A stretch of DNA of 64,000 nucleotides, taken from contig NZ_QOHO01000071.1 in NCBI RefSeq assembly GCF_003432035.1, forward strand, positions 62,001 through 126,000, given 5' to 3'. Of this stretch, positions 61,769 through 64,000 are shown piece after piece (the first letter of the stretch is position 1; each line of letters opens with the position of its first letter). Origin of the DNA: Lacrimispora amygdalina. Lineage in GTDB: Bacteria > Bacillota > Clostridia > Lachnospirales > Lachnospiraceae. A program made the translations under genes and the position numbers. Below the pieces are notes generated by a model. That model was not told the origin of the DNA, did not search any database, and saw nothing but the letters and a program-made list of their open reading frames with translations.

Positions 61769-63115
61769 ATGAATTTAACTGAATTAAAAGAACTGTTAAT
61801 CACATTTATCGAAAATCACAATGCAGAAAAACTACATGAACTATTTGCTTCAGAATATGCAATTGATATTGCAGCTGCCTTATCAGATTTTGAAGATAAT
61901 GAACTAACAATATTTTTGAGCTTATTGACTCTTGAAGATCTGGCTTCCATAATCGAAGAAGCTGACGAAAGTATGCAGCTTAAGCTCATTGACATTCTGG
62001 GTCCCTCTAAAACAATTCAGGTTTTCTCATTAATGTCAACGGATGATATCGCAGATATTCTTGGTGCTATCAGTATTCATGAAAAAAAAGATCTATTAAA
62101 CCTGATGAAAGAGCGTGATTCGCGAGAGGTTCAGATGCTATTAGGTTTTGCGCCTGATACTGCTGGCGGTATTATGACTACGCAGTATATTGCACTCAGG
62201 CAAAACCTTAGTATGAAAGATGCCCTGCAGAAAATTAAAGAAATCGGTCCAAAGACTGAGGTTATTGAAACGATTTTTATTATCAATAACAAAAATGAGC
62301 TAATAGGTTCTGTAGATCTTAGAGACATTTTAATATCTCCAGATGAAAATACACTCGCAGATATTATGGATGAAAACATACTCACTGTATCTCCGGAAAC
62401 AGACCAGGAAGAAGTATCACTTATTGTATCAAAATATGACTTAAAAGCGCTGCCCGTTATAAACAGAAAAAAAGCACTGCTTGGAATCATTACGACAGAT
62501 GATGTTATTGACGTTATCGTTGAAGAACAAACTGAAGACTTACTGATGCTTTCAGGTGTAAGCAAAGATGAAAAAGTTGGCAGTAAATTGAGTGTTTCTA
62601 TTACACGAAGATTACCTTGGCTCTTCATTAATTTGATTACAGCGTTCTTAGCATCATTTACTGTAGGGTTATTTGAAGATGTTATTGTTCAGGTAGTTGC
62701 ATTGGCTGCAGCCATGCCGATTGTTGCAGGTATGGGCGGCAATGCAGGATCACAAACTTTATCAATAGTCATAAGAAGCATAGCACTAGGCGAAGTTGAT
62801 ATCAGGAAAGACTGGAAATATGTTCTCAATGAGATTGCACTGGGTTTTATTAACGGTTCAGCAACAGGTTTTATAACAGGGTTAATCCTGTTCTTAAAGT
62901 ACAACAATCTTTATTTAGGATTTATTATATTCGCTGCAATGATTGGAAACCTCATTATTGCTGGTTTTTTTGGATTCTTAATTCCATTGATACTCAAGAA
63001 ATTTAAGCTGGATCCGGCAGTGTCATCCTCCATTTTTTTAACAACAGCAACCGATGTTGGGGGATTCTTTTTATTCTTAGGGCTGGCAAAATTATTTCTT
63101 CCCCAGTTACTCTAA
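61769..63115 (+). CDS. mgtE: Magnesium transporter MgtE
   Basis: 448 aa. N domain (about 1-125, ALSDFEDNELTIFLSLLTLE, DDIADILGAI), two CBS domains (about 130-250, AGGIMTTQYIALRQNLSMKD, IMDENILTVSPETDQEEVSL), plug helix, then five transmembrane helices (about 275-448) with PIVAGMGGNAGSQTLSIVIR and DPAVSSSIFLTTATDVGGFF. Mg2+-gated Mg2+ channel. GGAGG 9 bases before ATG. Confidence 0.96.
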   Translation: MNLTELKELLITFIENHNAEKLHELFASEYAIDIAAALSDFEDNELTIFLSLLTLEDLASIIEEADESMQLKLIDILGPSKTIQVFSLMSTDDIADILGAISIHEKKDLLNLMKERDSREVQMLLGFAPDTAGGIMTTQYIALRQNLSMKDALQKIKEIGPKTEVIETIFIINNKNELIGSVDLRDILISPDENTLADIMDENILTVSPETDQEEVSLIVSKYDLKALPVINRKKALLGIITTDDVIDVIVEEQTEDLLMLSGVSKDEKVGSKLSVSITRRLPWLFINLITAFLASFTVGLFEDVIVQVVALAAAMPIVAGMGGNAGSQTLSIVIRSIALGEVDIRKDWKYVLNEIALGFINGSATGFITGLILFLKYNNLYLGFIIFAAMIGNLIIAGFFGFLIPLILKKFKLDPAVSSSIFLTTATDVGGFFLFLGLAKLFLPQLL

Positions 63116-63150
63116 AGAATCATACGTTTATTTTTTCTCCACTTAAACAA

Positions 63151-63180
63151 TAAGCCACAGGCTCGAAAGCTTGTGGCTTA
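63151..63180. terminator. Terminator between mgtE and the chemotaxis receptor gene
   Basis: TAAGCCACAGGCT-CGAA-AGCTTGTGGCTTA, a 13-base stem with one mismatch and a tetraloop, followed by AATTTTAACTT. Symmetric, serves both converging genes. Confidence 0.85.
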
Positions 63181-63222
63181 AATTTTAACTTATAGGGACA
63201 AACATAAATACACTTGCATTCT

Positions 63223-64000
63223 CTAATATTTATTTCCATCCTCCATTATGTACTGGCTTGATTCTATAGTATTATCCTGTGTTTTTATAGACTGATTAAA
63301 ATGAATGTTAAGACCTTTTTGGATTTTAAATTGGTCCACGTTCCGCTTCAACAAGTCAGCTTGACCACTAAGCTCCTCACTTGCTGCCGCGCTTTCTTCT
63401 GCAGTCGCACTATTGCTTTGAATAACAGCGGATATTTGTTCAACTCCTATTAATATCTGAGACACTGCATCTGATTGTTCTTTAGAAGTACGAGCAATAT
63501 CATTAACAAACTCTCGCACCTGATCTGATCCTGCCACAACATTTATCATTGACTGTGCGGTGATATCAACAATTTTAGATCCCCGCTCAACCGCTTGCAC
63601 TGTTTCTTCAATGAGCATAGTAGTATTTTTTGCCGCATCTGCTGATTTCTGAGCCAGATTTCGAACTTCATCCGCAACAACAGCAAATCCTTTTCCAGCA
63701 GAACCAGCTCTTGCTGCTTCAACAGCAGCATTTAGTGCCAAAATATTCGTTTGGAATGCGATATCCTCAATCGTTTTAATGATTTTACTGATTTCTGCAG
63801 ATTTTGCATTAATATTATTCATAGCTACTTTCATTTCTTGCATCTGACTATTACTATTGATAACCTCTTCAGAAGTAGACACAACTTCCCGGTTCGCCAA
63901 ATCAGCATTGTTTGCAGTATTCTTAATTTGCATTGAAATATCAGAAATCATTGCCGAAAACTCCTCAATGCTGCTTGCTTGCTCCGTTGTTCCCTGGGCA
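63223..64000 (-). CDS. Methyl-accepting chemotaxis protein (partial, 5' part beyond window)
   Basis: Minus-strand frame open to the right edge (about 259 codons visible). Cytoplasmic signalling domain with the hairpin tip IEDIAFQTNILALNAAVEAA and RAGSAGKGFAVVADEVRNLA, and methylation-type helices GTTEQASSIEEFSAM and VEQISAVIQSNSATAEESAA. The sensor and membrane parts lie outside. The signal sensed is unknown. Confidence 0.95.
   Translation of the reverse strand, partial: AQGTTEQASSIEEFSAMISDISMQIKNTANNADLANREVVSTSEEVINSNSQMQEMKVAMNNINAKSAEISKIIKTIEDIAFQTNILALNAAVEAARAGSAGKGFAVVADEVRNLAQKSADAAKNTTMLIEETVQAVERGSKIVDITAQSMINVVAGSDQVREFVNDIARTSKEQSDAVSQILIGVEQISAVIQSNSATAEESAAASEELSGQADLLKRNVDQFKIQKGLNIHFNQSIKTQDNTIESSQYIMEDGNKY

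Overview
The window looks like a chromosomal segment of an anaerobic, saccharolytic, probably spore-forming Clostridia member, most likely Lachnospiraceae. The grounds are the strong purine-rich ribosome binding sites and low-to-moderate GC, an electron-bifurcating type [FeFe] hydrogenase operon, rubrerythrin, a cellulosome-era GH48-X2-X2-CBM3 cellulase, a pectate lyase, and a pair of clostridial subtilisin-like proteins. The genus is inferred from gene content only. No tRNA, rRNA, CRISPR array or intact insertion sequence was seen.

Layout. 1-6 kb: stress and drug-response regulators (AraC/GyrI partial gene, TetR plus a rifampicin-phosphotransferase-like enzyme, a TipA-like MerR regulator) and a metallo-beta-lactamase-fold hydrolase. 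6.2-11 kb: hypA, a large iron-sulfur/FAD oxidoreductase and hypB, divergent from a GntR/FadR-type regulator with a clean operator. 11.1-11.4 kb: an odd Cys-rich protein with xDNF repeats. 11.7-19.2 kb: an arsenic island: arsC-arsA-arsD-acr3-arsR-arsR-arsN1-marR on the minus strand, and arsR-permease-thioredoxin-like on the plus strand, with operators for several of the regulators.

19.3-28.1 kb is a glucuronide-type PTS locus on the minus strand: GH1, GH88, DUF2264 (GH154-like), LicT antiterminator, EIIBC, beta-glucuronidase and EIIA. It carries three LicT-type antiterminator/terminator elements, two of them nearly identical. 28.2-30.7 kb holds a BmrR-like regulator, a TrmO-like methyltransferase and another AraC/GyrI regulator. 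30.9-42.2 kb is a plant-polysaccharide region (GH48 cellulase, PL1 pectate lyase, beta-helix protein) mixed with a lipoprotein, a phage-type sigma-like protein, an endolysin-like hydrolase and a sugar-kinase-like protein. It also holds a scar of a lost CBM13 protein.

42.4-44.6 kb encodes siroheme decarboxylase subunits and a NirJ/AhbC-like radical SAM enzyme (a partial heme-type pathway). 44.7-50.3 kb is a metal region: a TIGR03943 protein, a CobW-UPF0718 permease fusion, a DtxR-like regulator and feoAB. 50.3-52.6 kb has small regulators, a VOC protein and a chromate-transporter remnant. 52.6-56.1 kb carries two tandem S8 proteins, one of which has lost its catalytic serine. 56.1-60.6 kb is hydABC plus an extra 2Fe-2S protein. 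60.7-64 kb has rubrerythrin, a small ORF behind a consensus promoter, mgtE and the start-truncated end of a chemotaxis receptor.

Where several starts were possible I chose the one with a Shine-Dalgarno sequence at 5-9 bases. All functional calls come from reading motifs by eye; no database search was run.
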